Source of the DNA: Fictibacillus phosphorivorans
GTDB lineage: Bacteria; Bacillota; Bacilli; Bacillales; Fictibacillaceae
DNA length: 64,000 bases
Assembly (NCBI RefSeq): GCF_001629705.1
Contig: NZ_CP015378.1
Coordinates: forward strand, 2,542,001 to 2,606,000
Reading direction: 5' to 3'
Positions within the stretch are counted from its first letter, which is position 1. Each line of letters opens with the position of its first letter. The notes under the pieces are model-generated. The model was not told the origin of the DNA, searched no databases, and saw only the letters and a list, made by a program, of their open reading frames with translations. The translations under genes were made by a program, and so were the position numbers. This document shows positions 55,172 through 64,000 of this stretch, in pieces.

Positions 55172-55915
55172 CATAAACAGTAATATTTTCTTTTCAAGCC
55201 TGGATACCTGTACTTGAGAAATGGCCAGCCGGTCGGCAACTTCGGATTGAGTTTGATCTTTGAAATACCTTAAATACACAATCAGCCGCTCTCTCTCGTC
55301 AAGCTTATCCATAATATCTTTTACAGCGATCTTATCGAACCACTTGTTTTCTGAGTGGTCGGAGATTTGGTCGAGCAGCGTAATGGGATCACCATCGTTC
55401 TCATAAACAGTTTCATGAATCGATTGTGGTGCTCGTACAGCATCCTGCGCCATAATCACATCTTCCACCGCGATTTCTAGAAATTCTGCTACTTCTGAAA
55501 TGGTTGGTGTTCTCCCAAGCTTTTTAGAAAGTTCATCTTTTGCTTTACGCACTTTGTTACCGGTCTCTTTTAATGATCTGCTGACTTTGACTGTTCCATC
55601 ATCTCTGATGAAGCGCTGTATCTCACCGATGATCATAGGCACTGCATAGGTAGAAAACCTCACATCATAAGAAAGATCAAACTTGTCAACAGATTTTAAT
55701 AGCCCGATAGAGCCGATTTGAAAGAGGTCGTCTGCTTCATAACCTCTGTTTAAAAAGCGCTGAACCACAGACCAGACAAGCCGCATGTTCTTTTCAACAA
55801 TCGTATCACGTGCTGACTGATCTCCATCCTGACTCTGTTTGATCAATAACTTAATCTCTTCATCCTTAAGAAACGGTTCACTTTTGCTGCCTTTCACCTC
55901 GACATCCATAGACAT
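55151..55915 (-). CDS. sigF: Forespore sigma factor F
   Basis: 254 residues. Region 2 (FNRGYEADDLFQIGSIGLLKSVDKFD, RFSTYAVPMIIGEIQRF), region 3 and region 4 (SEVADRLAISQVQVSRLEKK) are complete. First forespore sigma factor, held by SpoIIAB. 6 bases after spoIIAB. Confidence 0.98.
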   Translation of the reverse strand: MSMDVEVKGSKSEPFLKDEEIKLLIKQSQDGDQSARDTIVEKNMRLVWSVVQRFLNRGYEADDLFQIGSIGLLKSVDKFDLSYDVRFSTYAVPMIIGEIQRFIRDDGTVKVSRSLKETGNKVRKAKDELSKKLGRTPTISEVAEFLEIAVEDVIMAQDAVRAPQSIHETVYENDGDPITLLDQISDHSENKWFDKIAVKDIMDKLDERERLIVYLRYFKDQTQSEVADRLAISQVQVSRLEKKILLFMKNQMET

Positions 55916-55921
55916 ACTCCC

Positions 55922-56362
55922 TTAATTACACATAGCTTTATTTTTGGTTAAGTATTTTGTCAAATGAATCGTTGTTCCGTAAGACGGTTCTGAGATGACT
56001 TCTACACTGTCCATAAAATTCTCCATGATGGTAAAACCCATACCTGAGCGTTCTAACTCAGGCTTAGACGTATAAAGGGGTTGCCTTGCTTGATCAAGAT
56101 CACGAATTCCTAATCCTTCGTCTCGAATCGTTAGGTGGATCGTATCTTCTTCAATGGCGGCTTCAATATAAACCATGCCTGTAGCTTTGTTCTCGTATCC
56201 GTGAATGATCGCATTTGTCACCGCTTCAGATACAACTGTTTTGATCTCTGTTAGTTCATCGACAGTAGGATCGATCTGTGCGATAAATGCTGCAACCGTC
56301 ACACGTGCGAAGGACTCATTCTGACTTAACGCTGAAAACTGAATCTTCATCTCATTTCTCAT
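55922..56362 (-). CDS. spoIIAB: Anti-sigma F factor and kinase SpoIIAB
   Basis: 146 residues from ATG 56360-56362, the length of B. subtilis SpoIIAB; the start overlaps the spoIIAA stop region. GHKL ATPase: N box [15 protein letters not shown]1 DEGLGIRD, G2 [10 protein letters not shown]. Holds SigF and phosphorylates SpoIIAA. Confidence 0.98.
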   Translation of the reverse strand: MRNEMKIQFSALSQNESFARVTVAAFIAQIDPTVDELTEIKTVVSEAVTNAIIHGYENKATGMVYIEAAIEEDTIHLTIRDEGLGIRDLDQARQPLYTSKPELERSGMGFTIMENFMDSVEVISEPSYGTTIHLTKYLTKNKAMCN

Positions 56363-56363
56363 T

Positions 56364-56714
56364 TTAAGCCACCCCCAAAGCCTGAAGGGCAAGCTCTTCA
56401 TCTTCTTCAAGCTTGATAATCTTAAATAGTCCTGACATCTCAAAAAGACGTTTAACTGCTGGAGATATGGCGCATACCACCATCTCACCATTCTGGCTCT
56501 TGATCTGTTTATAGCGCCCTAATATAACGCCTAACCCTGAACTATCCATGAAACTCAAACCTTCTAAATTTAAAACAATATGGTTTACCGTATGCTTCCT
56601 CAAATACTCTTCAACTTGTGAACGAAGCATGTCTGCAGTATGGTGATCAAGTTCTCCGTCTAAGCGGATGCATAATACGGTGTGTTTAAGTTCCAAATTG
56701 ACAGCTAATCCCAC
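56364..56714 (-). CDS. spoIIAA: Anti-anti-sigma factor SpoIIAA
   Basis: 116 residues from GTG 56712-56714 (protein [10 protein letters not shown]), eight bases after GGAG and aligning with the B. subtilis start. STAS domain with phospho-Ser in [16 protein letters not shown]. It frees SigF when dephosphorylated by SpoIIE. Confidence 0.97.
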   Translation of the reverse strand: MGLAVNLELKHTVLCIRLDGELDHHTADMLRSQVEEYLRKHTVNHIVLNLEGLSFMDSSGLGVILGRYKQIKSQNGEMVVCAISPAVKRLFEMSGLFKIIKLEEDEELALQALGVA

Positions 56715-56746
56715 GCTATCCTCTCCTTCTTTTTTGGATAACGTGA

Positions 56747-56773
56747 ATTTTCTATAAAAAAAGACGAATTCCT
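56747..56773 (-). promoter_or_regulatory. Sigma-H promoter candidate of spoIIA
   Basis: Minus strand AGGAATT (56767-56773), 14 bases, then GAAAAT. The first box fits the sigma-H -35 AGGAWWT; the second is close to GAAT. spoIIA is a known sigma-H operon. Confidence 0.6.
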
Positions 56774-56829
56774 TCACTCTTGACAAAACTAGTGGGAATT
56801 CGCCTATAACTGTCAAGAAATCATGTAAG

Positions 56830-58002
56830 TTATGAGGATTTTGACATTTGTCCTGCTGTTCGTTTAAAAAGTTTCCACCAAGATGCTTTTTTCACAGTCT
56901 CTGATGCCAATACTGGACTCTCTGTAATCAGCTTGTTCCCGTTATAAATTTTTAAAGAACCAATCTGCTGTCCTTTTTTGACGGGTAGTTTCAAATCTTT
57001 ATCCACGTTTACTTCTGTTTTTACTTTTTTTGCTGTCTCCCCTTTTTTCAGTAAAAGAGAAATATGCTCAGAAGTAACGACAGGAAGCTTAGATTTTTCT
57101 GCTTTTTGCACTTTAACTTCTTTTACTATCTCGTGTCTGGCATAGAGTTTTTTCGTTGAAAACTGTGTAAAGGCATAGTCAAGCATGGAAGTGACTTGTG
57201 CGTTTCGGTCTTTAGGAGAAGGTGCTCCCATCACGACTGCGATTACTCTCATCCCGTTCTTGTTCGCTGTAGCTGTCAAACAATATTTTGCTTCATTTGT
57301 AAAACCTGTTTTCAATCCATCAACACCAGGATAAAATTTAACAAGTCTGTTTGTATTAACAAGCCAAAATTTCTTTTCTGTTTCTTCTCTTAAATAATCT
57401 TCATAAAGTCCTGTGAATTTTGTAACTTCTTCATGCTTAAGAAGCTCTTTTCCCATGATCGCCATATCATGAGCAGACGAATAATGACCTGCTGCAGGAA
57501 GCCCTGTAGGATTTTTAAAGAACGTATCGTTTAAACCGAGTTCTTTCGCTTTATCGTTCATACGATTTACGAAAGAATCAACAGAACCAGCAATATGTTC
57601 AGCCATAGCGACAGAAGCATCATTTGCGCTTCCAATAGCTATACCTTTTACCATGTCTTCTACGCGCATCTCTTCACCAGGTTCAAGGAAGATTTGAGAT
57701 CCGCCCATGCTTGCCGCATATTCACTTACACGAATCTTATCGTTCCAGCTGATCTTACCTTTATCGATAGCTTCCATGATCAATATCATCGTCATGATTT
57801 TTGTCATGCTCGCTGGCGGAAGTTTCTCATGGCTATTCTTATCGAACAGCACGCTTCCACTATCTTGTTCCATTAAAATGGCTGAGTGACTCTGTTCTGC
57901 AAGCTTTATCTTTTCTTTTGCTTTTTCTGCTGCATCTGCCTTTGGAATTGCAAAAGAAGCCAGCAAACAAATACTTAGTAGACCTGAAATAACGCCTTTC
58001 AT
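56830..58002 (-). CDS. dacF: D-alanyl-D-alanine carboxypeptidase DacF
   Basis: 390 residues from ATG 58000-58002, six bases after GGAGGG. Signal peptide about 1-25 (ADAAEK). SxxK as SMTK, SGN replaced by SAN in IGSANDASV, and KTG in DGLKTGFT. DacF is forespore-made and acts on cortex cross-links together with DacB. Upstream of spoIIA as in B. subtilis. Confidence 0.95.
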   Translation of the reverse strand: MKGVISGLLSICLLASFAIPKADAAEKAKEKIKLAEQSHSAILMEQDSGSVLFDKNSHEKLPPASMTKIMTMILIMEAIDKGKISWNDKIRVSEYAASMGGSQIFLEPGEEMRVEDMVKGIAIGSANDASVAMAEHIAGSVDSFVNRMNDKAKELGLNDTFFKNPTGLPAAGHYSSAHDMAIMGKELLKHEEVTKFTGLYEDYLREETEKKFWLVNTNRLVKFYPGVDGLKTGFTNEAKYCLTATANKNGMRVIAVVMGAPSPKDRNAQVTSMLDYAFTQFSTKKLYARHEIVKEVKVQKAEKSKLPVVTSEHISLLLKKGETAKKVKTEVNVDKDLKLPVKKGQQIGSLKIYNGNKLITESPVLASETVKKASWWKLFKRTAGQMSKSS

Positions 58003-58242
58003 ACAGTTCCCTCCATTCATATAGTCTTATTTTTTCCATAATTTTTCACTTTATACCGGATCTTCCACCTAAATCATTTAGAAAAATTCTCACTATATCC
58101 CATTTTCCGTTTGGAATTTTATAGTTGCAAATTGCACAGAAATCTTAACATATAGACTTCATTCAATAAATTTGATAATTTTATTATAAATATGGATATA
58201 TATGTTAACTAACTTTTAAAAGCAACAGGGGGATGTTCGGTA

Positions 58243-59058
58243 ATGCCTACTTTAGAAATGGATAATGTCGTGCTAAATTATGAGGTAAGAGGTAGTGGTA
58301 AACCCATCGTGTTCTTACATGGGTTAGGAGCAAGCTGGAAGATGTGGGAGCCTCAAATAGAAGCTTTTTCTAAAAAGTATCAGATGATTATGGTTGATTT
58401 AAGAGGTCATGGAGGCTCGACTAAATCGTTTCCTAATCATCAATTTTCTGCAAAAGTTATGGCAGAAGATATTAAACAATTCTTAGATAAGATGAATATA
58501 GAAAAAACGTATATGGTCGGATTATCTTACGGTTCTGTTGTCGCGCAATTATTTGCTTGCAAGTATTCAATTTACCTTGAAAAATTAATCTTATCTAATG
58601 GGTATAGTGAAATTCCTACCAAAGTCTCTGGTTGGGTTTTGAGCCTATCCAATTTTATATTTAAAAGGCTGTCTTATAAAACAATTATCAACCTTCTTTT
58701 GAAGACATATAGAAAGGATGAGTATACCAAGAAGGTCTTACGGAATTCTTTTACATTCGACAAGGACATGTTTATTTTTGCGAAAAGTTCTGATTTCCCA
58801 ACCCATACCGATAAGCTACATGGTATAAGCGTACCTACATTAGTGATGGGAGGCGATAAAAAAGTCATGGGAGTAGACGAACGTAAAGCTTCAGAAATTC
58901 TTTTCAATCATATTCCTTTCTCAACTCTAGCTCTATTTAAAAATGCATTTGATCCTCTTAGCACAATGAAAGTACACGAATTTAATGAAATGATCCAATA
59001 TTTTTTAGAAGATAAAAATTTCAGAGATTATGATGATATTTTGATCTACACAAAGTAA
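58243..59058 (+). CDS. Alpha/beta-fold hydrolase
   Basis: 271 residues. Oxyanion segment HGLGASWKMW, GHGGS, nucleophile Ser in GLSYGSVVA (about 98), acid in GGDKKVMG; the terminal His is not obvious (the C-terminus after KNAFDPLSTMKVHEF has HEF rather than the usual GH). AT-richer than neighbours and on the opposite strand, with no counterpart in B. subtilis at this place. Substrate unknown; could be a degenerate or specialised member. Confidence 0.85.
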   Translation: MPTLEMDNVVLNYEVRGSGKPIVFLHGLGASWKMWEPQIEAFSKKYQMIMVDLRGHGGSTKSFPNHQFSAKVMAEDIKQFLDKMNIEKTYMVGLSYGSVVAQLFACKYSIYLEKLILSNGYSEIPTKVSGWVLSLSNFIFKRLSYKTIINLLLKTYRKDEYTKKVLRNSFTFDKDMFIFAKSSDFPTHTDKLHGISVPTLVMGGDKKVMGVDERKASEILFNHIPFSTLALFKNAFDPLSTMKVHEFNEMIQYFLEDKNFRDYDDILIYTK

Positions 59059-59079
59059 TATTACACACAGCATCAAACT

Positions 59080-59114
59080 AAAAAAGATGCCTCAAAAAAA
59101 TTTGAGGCATCTTT
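59080..59114. terminator. Bidirectional terminator between hydrolase and pdp
   Basis: Stem AAAGATGCCTCAAA / TTTGAGGCATCTTT, T/A tracts on both sides. Confidence 0.92.
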
Positions 59115-59121
59115 CGTTATA

Positions 59122-60426
59122 TTATTTTTTAATTTCTTTGTATACAAGTGGCGGAGCTTCTACAGCCTCTTTTGAGATCGTATAAGCATCACGGATCTTC
59201 TTCTTCACATCTTCTACGTTCTCCGTGTTGCTGTAGATCGTAACAAGTGAATCCCCTTTTGAAACTTGATCTCCCACTTTTTTGTTTAGCATCAGACCAA
59301 CAGCAAGATCGATCACAGATTCTTTTGTTGCACGTCCTGCACCTAAGATCATCGCTGCAGTACCAATCTCATCTGCAACAATTTCAGAAACATAGCCATC
59401 TTCGTCTGCAGTCAACTCAAACGTATGTGCAGCTTGTGGCATTCTTTCTGGATGATCTACTACAGATTCGTCTCCACCTTGAGCTTTCAAGAATACTTTT
59501 AATGTTTCAAGCGCTTTTCCAGAAGCGATTACTTCCTTCAACATCTCACGTGCTTGTTCTAATGAATCTGCTTTTTTAGCAAGATATACCATGTGAGAAC
59601 CTAATGTTAAGCAAAGTTCTTCAAGGTCTTTTGGTCCCTTACCACTAAGCGTATCGATTGCTTCTTTAATCTCTAAAGCATTTCCGATCGCAAGTCCTAG
59701 TGGTTGGCTCATATCAGAGATAACAGCCATCGTGTTACGACCAACCGCATTCCCGATTTTCACCATCGCGTTCGCTAGTTCTTCCGCATCTTCTGGTGTT
59801 TTCATGAATGCTCCTGCCCCAGTTTTTACGTCAAGTACAATCGCATCAGCACCAGCTGCGATCTTTTTACTCATAATCGAGCTCGCGATCAATGGAATAG
59901 AGTTAACCGTTGCGGTTACATCACGAAGACCATACAACTTTTTATCAGCAGGTGTAAGGTTTCCGCTTTGTCCGATAACAGCAAGTTTATTTTTATTTAC
60001 AAGGTCAATGAATTCTTGGTTGTCGATCTCCACGTGGAATCCAGGAACAGCTTCCAATTTGTCGATTGTTCCACCTGTATGGCCAAGTCCTCTTCCTGAC
60101 ATTTTCGCTACAGGCACATCAAGCGCAGCAACTAGAGGAGCTAACACAAGAGTCGTTGTATCACCAACTCCACCCGTTGAGTGCTTGTCTACTTTAATTC
60201 CTTCAATCGCTGAAAGATCAATCTGATCGCCCGACTCAACCATCGCCATTGTTAGATGCGCGCGTTCTTCAGTCGTCATATCTTTAAAGTATACTGCCAT
60301 GGCAAATGCAGACATCTGATAGTCAGGAATGTCACCGCTTGTATAGTTTTGAATAATAAAATCAATCTCAGCTTTTGTTAGTTCTTTTCCATCACGCTTT
60401 TTTTGAATCAAGTCAACCATTCTCAT
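59122..60426 (-). CDS. pdp: Pyrimidine-nucleoside phosphorylase
   Basis: 434 residues. Phosphorolysis of uridine, thymidine and deoxyuridine. Motifs [14 protein letters not shown] and [18 protein letters not shown] are complete. It joins punA and deoB in a nucleoside-salvage cluster; in B. subtilis pdp is in the separate dra-nupC-pdp operon. Its own ribosome site is weak. Confidence 0.96.
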   Translation of the reverse strand: MRMVDLIQKKRDGKELTKAEIDFIIQNYTSGDIPDYQMSAFAMAVYFKDMTTEERAHLTMAMVESGDQIDLSAIEGIKVDKHSTGGVGDTTTLVLAPLVAALDVPVAKMSGRGLGHTGGTIDKLEAVPGFHVEIDNQEFIDLVNKNKLAVIGQSGNLTPADKKLYGLRDVTATVNSIPLIASSIMSKKIAAGADAIVLDVKTGAGAFMKTPEDAEELANAMVKIGNAVGRNTMAVISDMSQPLGLAIGNALEIKEAIDTLSGKGPKDLEELCLTLGSHMVYLAKKADSLEQAREMLKEVIASGKALETLKVFLKAQGGDESVVDHPERMPQAAHTFELTADEDGYVSEIVADEIGTAAMILGAGRATKESVIDLAVGLMLNKKVGDQVSKGDSLVTIYSNTENVEDVKKKIRDAYTISKEAVEAPPLVYKEIKK

Positions 60427-60520
60427 GTTAATAGCACCACTTTCTTATCACTTTACATATGAACATATTTTTAGAAATGAATTAAAACACTTTATTTTAA
60501 AAATGAATAGGGCTGAACCC

Positions 60521-61330
60521 TTAGATTTCTTTAACGATTCCTTTAACTAAAGAAAGGAAATTGGATTTTACCATCTCCGTTGTTTCCATTACTTCATCAT
60601 GTGTTAGCGGTTGATCTAGGATTCCTGCAGCCATGTTAGAAATACAAGAAATTCCAAGTACTCTCATTCCCGAATGACGTGCGATGATGACTTCCGGAAC
60701 TGTAGACATACCAACAGCATCTGCTCCCCATACTCGAAGCATCCTCACTTCAGCAGGTGTTTCGTATGAAGGGCCAGTATTTCCAGCGTAAACACCTTCT
60801 TTTAAGGAGATGTTTAATTCTTTTGCCACACTACGCGCCACATCTTGTAAAGACAACGTATAAGCTTCACTCATATCTGGAAAACGAACACCAAACGAAT
60901 CGTCATTCGCACCGATTAACGGGTTGTTCCCGAAGTTGTTGATGTGATCAGTGATCAACATTAGATCTCCAGCTTCAAAGTTTTTGTTGACTCCGCCTGC
61001 AGCGTTCGTTACAACGATCGTTTCTACTCCGATCAACTTCATTACTCGAACAGGGAACGTTACTTTTTCCATTGAGTATCCTTCGTAATAATGAAAACGC
61101 CCTTGCATCGCGACTACTTGCTTTCCTGCTAGTTCACCAATAACAAGTTGTCCAGCGTGACCTTCTACAGTCGATACAGGAAACTCAGGAATTTCTGAGT
61201 AGGGAATAATAACTGGGTTTTGAATTTCTTCAGCAAGGATTCCTAGACCCGAACCTAAGATCAGACCTATCTTTGGAGCAGAAGTAAGTTTTGATTGAAT
61301 AAAATCAGCAGACGTTTGTAATTTTGACAT
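60521..61330 (-). CDS. punA: Purine-nucleoside phosphorylase
   Basis: 269 residues, the trimeric PNP family acting on guanosine and inosine. Signature segments GLILGSGLGILAEE, FHYYEGYSM and VVTNAAGGVNK are intact. AAGGGGG precedes the ATG. 26 bases after deoB. Confidence 0.96.
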   Translation of the reverse strand: MSKLQTSADFIQSKLTSAPKIGLILGSGLGILAEEIQNPVIIPYSEIPEFPVSTVEGHAGQLVIGELAGKQVVAMQGRFHYYEGYSMEKVTFPVRVMKLIGVETIVVTNAAGGVNKNFEAGDLMLITDHINNFGNNPLIGANDDSFGVRFPDMSEAYTLSLQDVARSVAKELNISLKEGVYAGNTGPSYETPAEVRMLRVWGADAVGMSTVPEVIIARHSGMRVLGISCISNMAAGILDQPLTHDEVMETTEMVKSNFLSLVKGIVKEI

Positions 61331-61356
61331 GTTTCGTTTCCCCCTTAACTTAAACC

Positions 61357-62541
61357 TTAAAGTTGATTTAAAAAGCTTTGTCCGATACTAGGTTTCTTCA
61401 CATCATAGATCTCTGCGATGGTTGCACCAATATCAGCAAACGTATTACCTACGTTAAGTTCTTTACCTTCTTTAATACCTTTGTAATACACCATCAATGG
61501 CACGTATTCACGTGTATGATCTGTTCCGTGGTGAACAGGATCATTTCCATGGTCAGCTGTGATGATAAGCAGGTCATCTTCTTTTAGCTTCTCTAAGACT
61601 TCTGGCAATCGAGCATCGAATTCTTCTAATGCTTGACCGTATCCTTTAGGATCTCTTCTATGTCCGAACAAGGCATCAAAGTCGACCAAGTTCAAAAAGT
61701 TAAGACCTGTAAAGTCTTCATCCATGGATTCCACAAGCTTGTCCATTCCATCCATGTTTGATTTCGTGCGAATAGCTTTTGTCACACCTTCACCGTCAAA
61801 GATATCAGAGATCTTACCTAGTGCGATGCTGTCGTATCCTGCATCTTCCAACTCGTTCATAACCGTTCTTCCGAAAGGTTTTAATGCATAGTCGTGACGG
61901 TTAGAAGTTCTTTCAAATGCTCCTGGTTCACCTTTGAACGGACGAGCAATGATTCTTCCCAACATATACTTGCCTTCACGTGTCATCTCTCTTGCTGTTT
62001 CACAGATCTCATACAGTTCTTCTAATGGAACAACATCTTCATGAGCCGCAATCTGCAGCACAGAATCAGCAGACGTGTACACGATGAGTTTACCAGTCTT
62101 CACATGTTCTTCTCCAAGCTCAGTAATAATCTCTGTGCCAGAAGCTGCCTTGTTACCAAGAATTCCTCTGCCCCATTTTTCGGTAAGCATATCGATCAAT
62201 TCATCAGGAAATCCATCCGGAAACGTTTGGAAAGGTTCCTTAATATGAAGTCCCATGATCTCCCAATGCCCCGTCATTGTATCTTTACCATTTGAAAGTT
62301 CAGGTAGTTTTCCGTAATGACCGATTGGATTCGCTGCTTTCTCAACACCCTCCATGTTCGAATCAATATGACCAAGACCTAGTTTCTCCATGTTTGGAAC
62401 GTTGAGGCCATTCATCTCACGTGCAATATGCCCTAGTGTGTGAGCTCCTTTATCACCAAATTTCTCTGCATCTGGTGCTTCACCGATTCCTACAGAATCC
62501 ATTACGACTAAAAAAGTTCTTTTAAAACGTGATTGTTTCAT
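61357..62541 (-). CDS. deoB: Phosphopentomutase
   Basis: 394 residues from ATG 62539-62541, five bases after AGGAGG. Interconverts (deoxy)ribose 1- and 5-phosphate. Metal ligands in [13 protein letters not shown] and ITADHGNDP, phospho-Thr in KDTMTGHWE. Operon deoB-punA-(pdp). Confidence 0.97.
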   Translation of the reverse strand: MKQSRFKRTFLVVMDSVGIGEAPDAEKFGDKGAHTLGHIAREMNGLNVPNMEKLGLGHIDSNMEGVEKAANPIGHYGKLPELSNGKDTMTGHWEIMGLHIKEPFQTFPDGFPDELIDMLTEKWGRGILGNKAASGTEIITELGEEHVKTGKLIVYTSADSVLQIAAHEDVVPLEELYEICETAREMTREGKYMLGRIIARPFKGEPGAFERTSNRHDYALKPFGRTVMNELEDAGYDSIALGKISDIFDGEGVTKAIRTKSNMDGMDKLVESMDEDFTGLNFLNLVDFDALFGHRRDPKGYGQALEEFDARLPEVLEKLKEDDLLIITADHGNDPVHHGTDHTREYVPLMVYYKGIKEGKELNVGNTFADIGATIAEIYDVKKPSIGQSFLNQL

Positions 62542-62654
62542 CTTGTCCTCCTGAAATTCGTGCATTCACTTTATTTACTATTTCCTTATAGCAGAAACAA
62601 CAAACAAATTCTCAATGATGTCAGAAGTCTGACATCTTATTAGAAAAAGAAAGC

Positions 62655-63545
62655 TCACGCCCTCGGATGGAAGGCGGAGTATACATCTTTTAATCTTGTT
62701 TTAGTGACATGGGTATAAATTTGAGTTGTGGAGATATCAGCATGTCCTAGCATCTCTTGAACTGCACGTAGATCAGCACCGTTTTCCAATAGATGAGTAG
62801 CAAACGAGTGGCGAAGTGTATGCGGTGTGAGTTCCTTCTCAATATGAGCTTTTCTAGCTAGTTGCTTTAATATTTTCCAAAATCCCTGTCGAGATAAACG
62901 ATTTCCATGATGGTTTAAAAAGAGTGCATCCGTCTTCTTACTTTTTAACAGGATCGAACGTCCATTTTGCAAATAACGTTCGATGGCTGTTTGCGCCATC
63001 TTCCCAAGAGGAATGATCCTTTCTTTATTCCCCTTACCTATACAACGGATGAATCCCATATCTAAGTGCACATCCCCTATGTTAAGCTGAACAAGCTCTG
63101 AAACTCGAATGCCTGTTGCATATAATAGCTCGAGCATGCCCTTGTCTCTTTGAGAAAAAGGATCGTTCGCAGCAGGTGTGTCTAATAGAGCTTCAACCTC
63201 TTCTGTGGATAATACTTTTGGAAGCTTCCGCTCTGTCTTAGGTGTTTCAATATGTACAGAAGGGTCTTGACTCGACACCTTTTCTCTTAGAAGAAACTGG
63301 TGAAAAGACCGAATAGACGCAATGTTGCGCGCTAGCGTCGTGGAAGCCTTACCATTCTCTTTTAAAAATAAAAGATATCCCATTATATGATTACGGTCAA
63401 TCTCATGAATAGTTTCAAGCGATTCGACTTTTTCGAGATATCGTACATATTGAGTTAAATCTCTCTTATAGGAGTCGATTGTGTTCTTTGAGAGGGCTCG
63501 TTCTACAATGATATATTGAAGAAAATCCTGAACATGTTCGTTCAC
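62655..63545 (-). CDS. xerD: Site-specific tyrosine recombinase XerD
   Basis: 296 residues with GTG start, six bases after AAGGAGG. N-terminal SAM-like domain and catalytic domain with Arg in [24 protein letters not shown] and Tyr in QIYTHV. Resolves chromosome dimers at dif with CodV. The yqzK-xerD-deoB-punA order is conserved in Bacillus. Confidence 0.96.
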   Translation of the reverse strand: MNEHVQDFLQYIIVERALSKNTIDSYKRDLTQYVRYLEKVESLETIHEIDRNHIMGYLLFLKENGKASTTLARNIASIRSFHQFLLREKVSSQDPSVHIETPKTERKLPKVLSTEEVEALLDTPAANDPFSQRDKGMLELLYATGIRVSELVQLNIGDVHLDMGFIRCIGKGNKERIIPLGKMAQTAIERYLQNGRSILLKSKKTDALFLNHHGNRLSRQGFWKILKQLARKAHIEKELTPHTLRHSFATHLLENGADLRAVQEMLGHADISTTQIYTHVTKTRLKDVYSAFHPRA

Positions 63546-63556
63546 TCTACCCCTCC

Positions 63557-63787
63557 TTACTCACCCGTCTGATAAAAATAAAATAACCTTTTAACAGCGT
63601 TTGAATCTTTGTCAGAACTCAGGTTAAAAACTTTAACAGCTTTCCCTTTAGGTTCGTCATATCTATGATAGTTTTCATATTCTTGATTGATCCAAAGCAA
63701 ACCGAAATAAAACACGAGCGTGCAAATTGAAAAAGCAAAGAACACTTTAGTTGTATTCCAAACAATTTTCATCCAGGAAATCATCAT
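63557..63787 (-). CDS. yqzK: DUF4227 protein YqzK
   Basis: 76 residues from one of the paired ATGs (63782-63787), after GGGGTGG. One membrane helix (about 15-35) followed by [14 protein letters not shown], a YqzK hallmark. Function unknown. Precedes xerD by 11 bases. Confidence 0.85.
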   Translation of the reverse strand: MMISWMKIVWNTTKVFFAFSICTLVFYFGLLWINQEYENYHRYDEPKGKAVKVFNLSSDKDSNAVKRLFYFYQTGE

Positions 63788-63862
63788 GTCCACCCCTGTC
63801 CTCATATAGTACAGGTTATGCCCACATGTTCCCCGATTATACATAAAACTTAAATCTACACC

Positions 63863-64000
63863 TCATACGTTACCCGATTCTTGGGACTTTGTAAATATTC
63901 TTTGCCTAATATCTTCTAACTGAGTATGAAATCTCTTTGAAATTACCCAGCTATCTCGATATGATTGAGCAAAAAACAAAAAGGAAGCGTTACTCTCCGC
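63863..64000 (-). CDS. Partial open frame at the right edge, unidentified
   Basis: 45 codons are open on the minus strand from the window end to TGA 63863-63865 (last residues TKSQESGNV). Fur would be expected before yqzK, but the visible residues (SWVISKRFHTQLEDIRQ) do not look like a Fur C-terminus. It may be another gene or chance. Confidence 0.3.
   Translation of the reverse strand, partial: AESNASFLFFAQSYRDSWVISKRFHTQLEDIRQRIFTKSQESGNV

Overview
The window is a stretch of chromosome from a Gram-positive endospore former of the family Bacillaceae. The evidence is near-complete synteny with the Bacillus subtilis region from mtrB-folE through spoIVA, ypeB-sleB, res, spm, scp and spoVA to spoIIA-xerD, together with typical AGGAGG ribosome sites and low GC. 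Fictibacillus or a close relative is my best guess, but that is inference. Almost all genes lie on the minus strand; the exceptions are ansA, a 71-codon orphan, fer, serA, ypuF and an alpha/beta hydrolase. No rRNA, tRNA, insertion sequence, prophage or CRISPR array was seen.

Layout (left to right, mostly read right to left): 1-8.8 kb, mtrB/folE, HU, spoIVA, yphF/yphE, spoVIF, gpsA-plsY-der. 8.9-16 kb, S1-domain protein, plsC, cmk, ypfB, the PilZ protein YpfA, the germination pair ypeB-sleB, and prsW. 16-22 kb, ansA, ypdA, glutamate dehydrogenase with a cre-like site, ddl, mecB/ypbH. 22-28.5 kb, a MerR/B12-binding regulator with CarH-type motifs, a phosphoesterase, and the ypbF-E-D-recQ-ypbB cluster. 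28.7-33.4 kb, fer, serA, a PHP phosphatase, and a cobalamin riboswitch ahead of a DUF4430 lipoprotein and an ECF S component. 33.4-40.6 kb, resABCDE (cytochrome c biogenesis plus redox two-component system) and rluB. 40.7-49.6 kb, spmAB-dacB, a type III PKS/methyltransferase pair, scpAB, ypuF, ppiB, and lysA under a lysine riboswitch. 49.6-58 kb, the spoVA operon behind a strong sigma-G promoter candidate, then spoIIA(A,B)-sigF and dacF. 58-64 kb, a possibly acquired hydrolase, pdp-punA-deoB nucleoside salvage, xerD, yqzK and a partial frame.

The genes divide into sporulation/germination (spoIVA, spoVIF, sleB-ypeB, spm-dacB, spoVA, spoIIA, dacF), redox and energy (res, fer, ypdA), amino-acid metabolism (serA, lysA, gudB, ansA), envelope lipid and wall (plsY, plsC, gpsA, ddl) and chromosome upkeep (HU, scpAB, recQ, xerD).

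The parts that standard synteny does not explain are: (1) a cobalamin theme, namely the riboswitch-controlled putative B12 uptake pair and the CarH-like B12 photoreceptor-type regulator 9 kb away; (2) seven full copies plus one remnant of a mosaic GC-rich interspersed repeat, one of them sitting inside the B12 leader; (3) three arrays of a degenerate ~21-nt tandem repeat; (4) small orphan genes, one under a promoter overlapped by a perfect 9-bp inverted repeat; (5) ypbB, whose conserved N-terminus is encoded without a canonical start codon.
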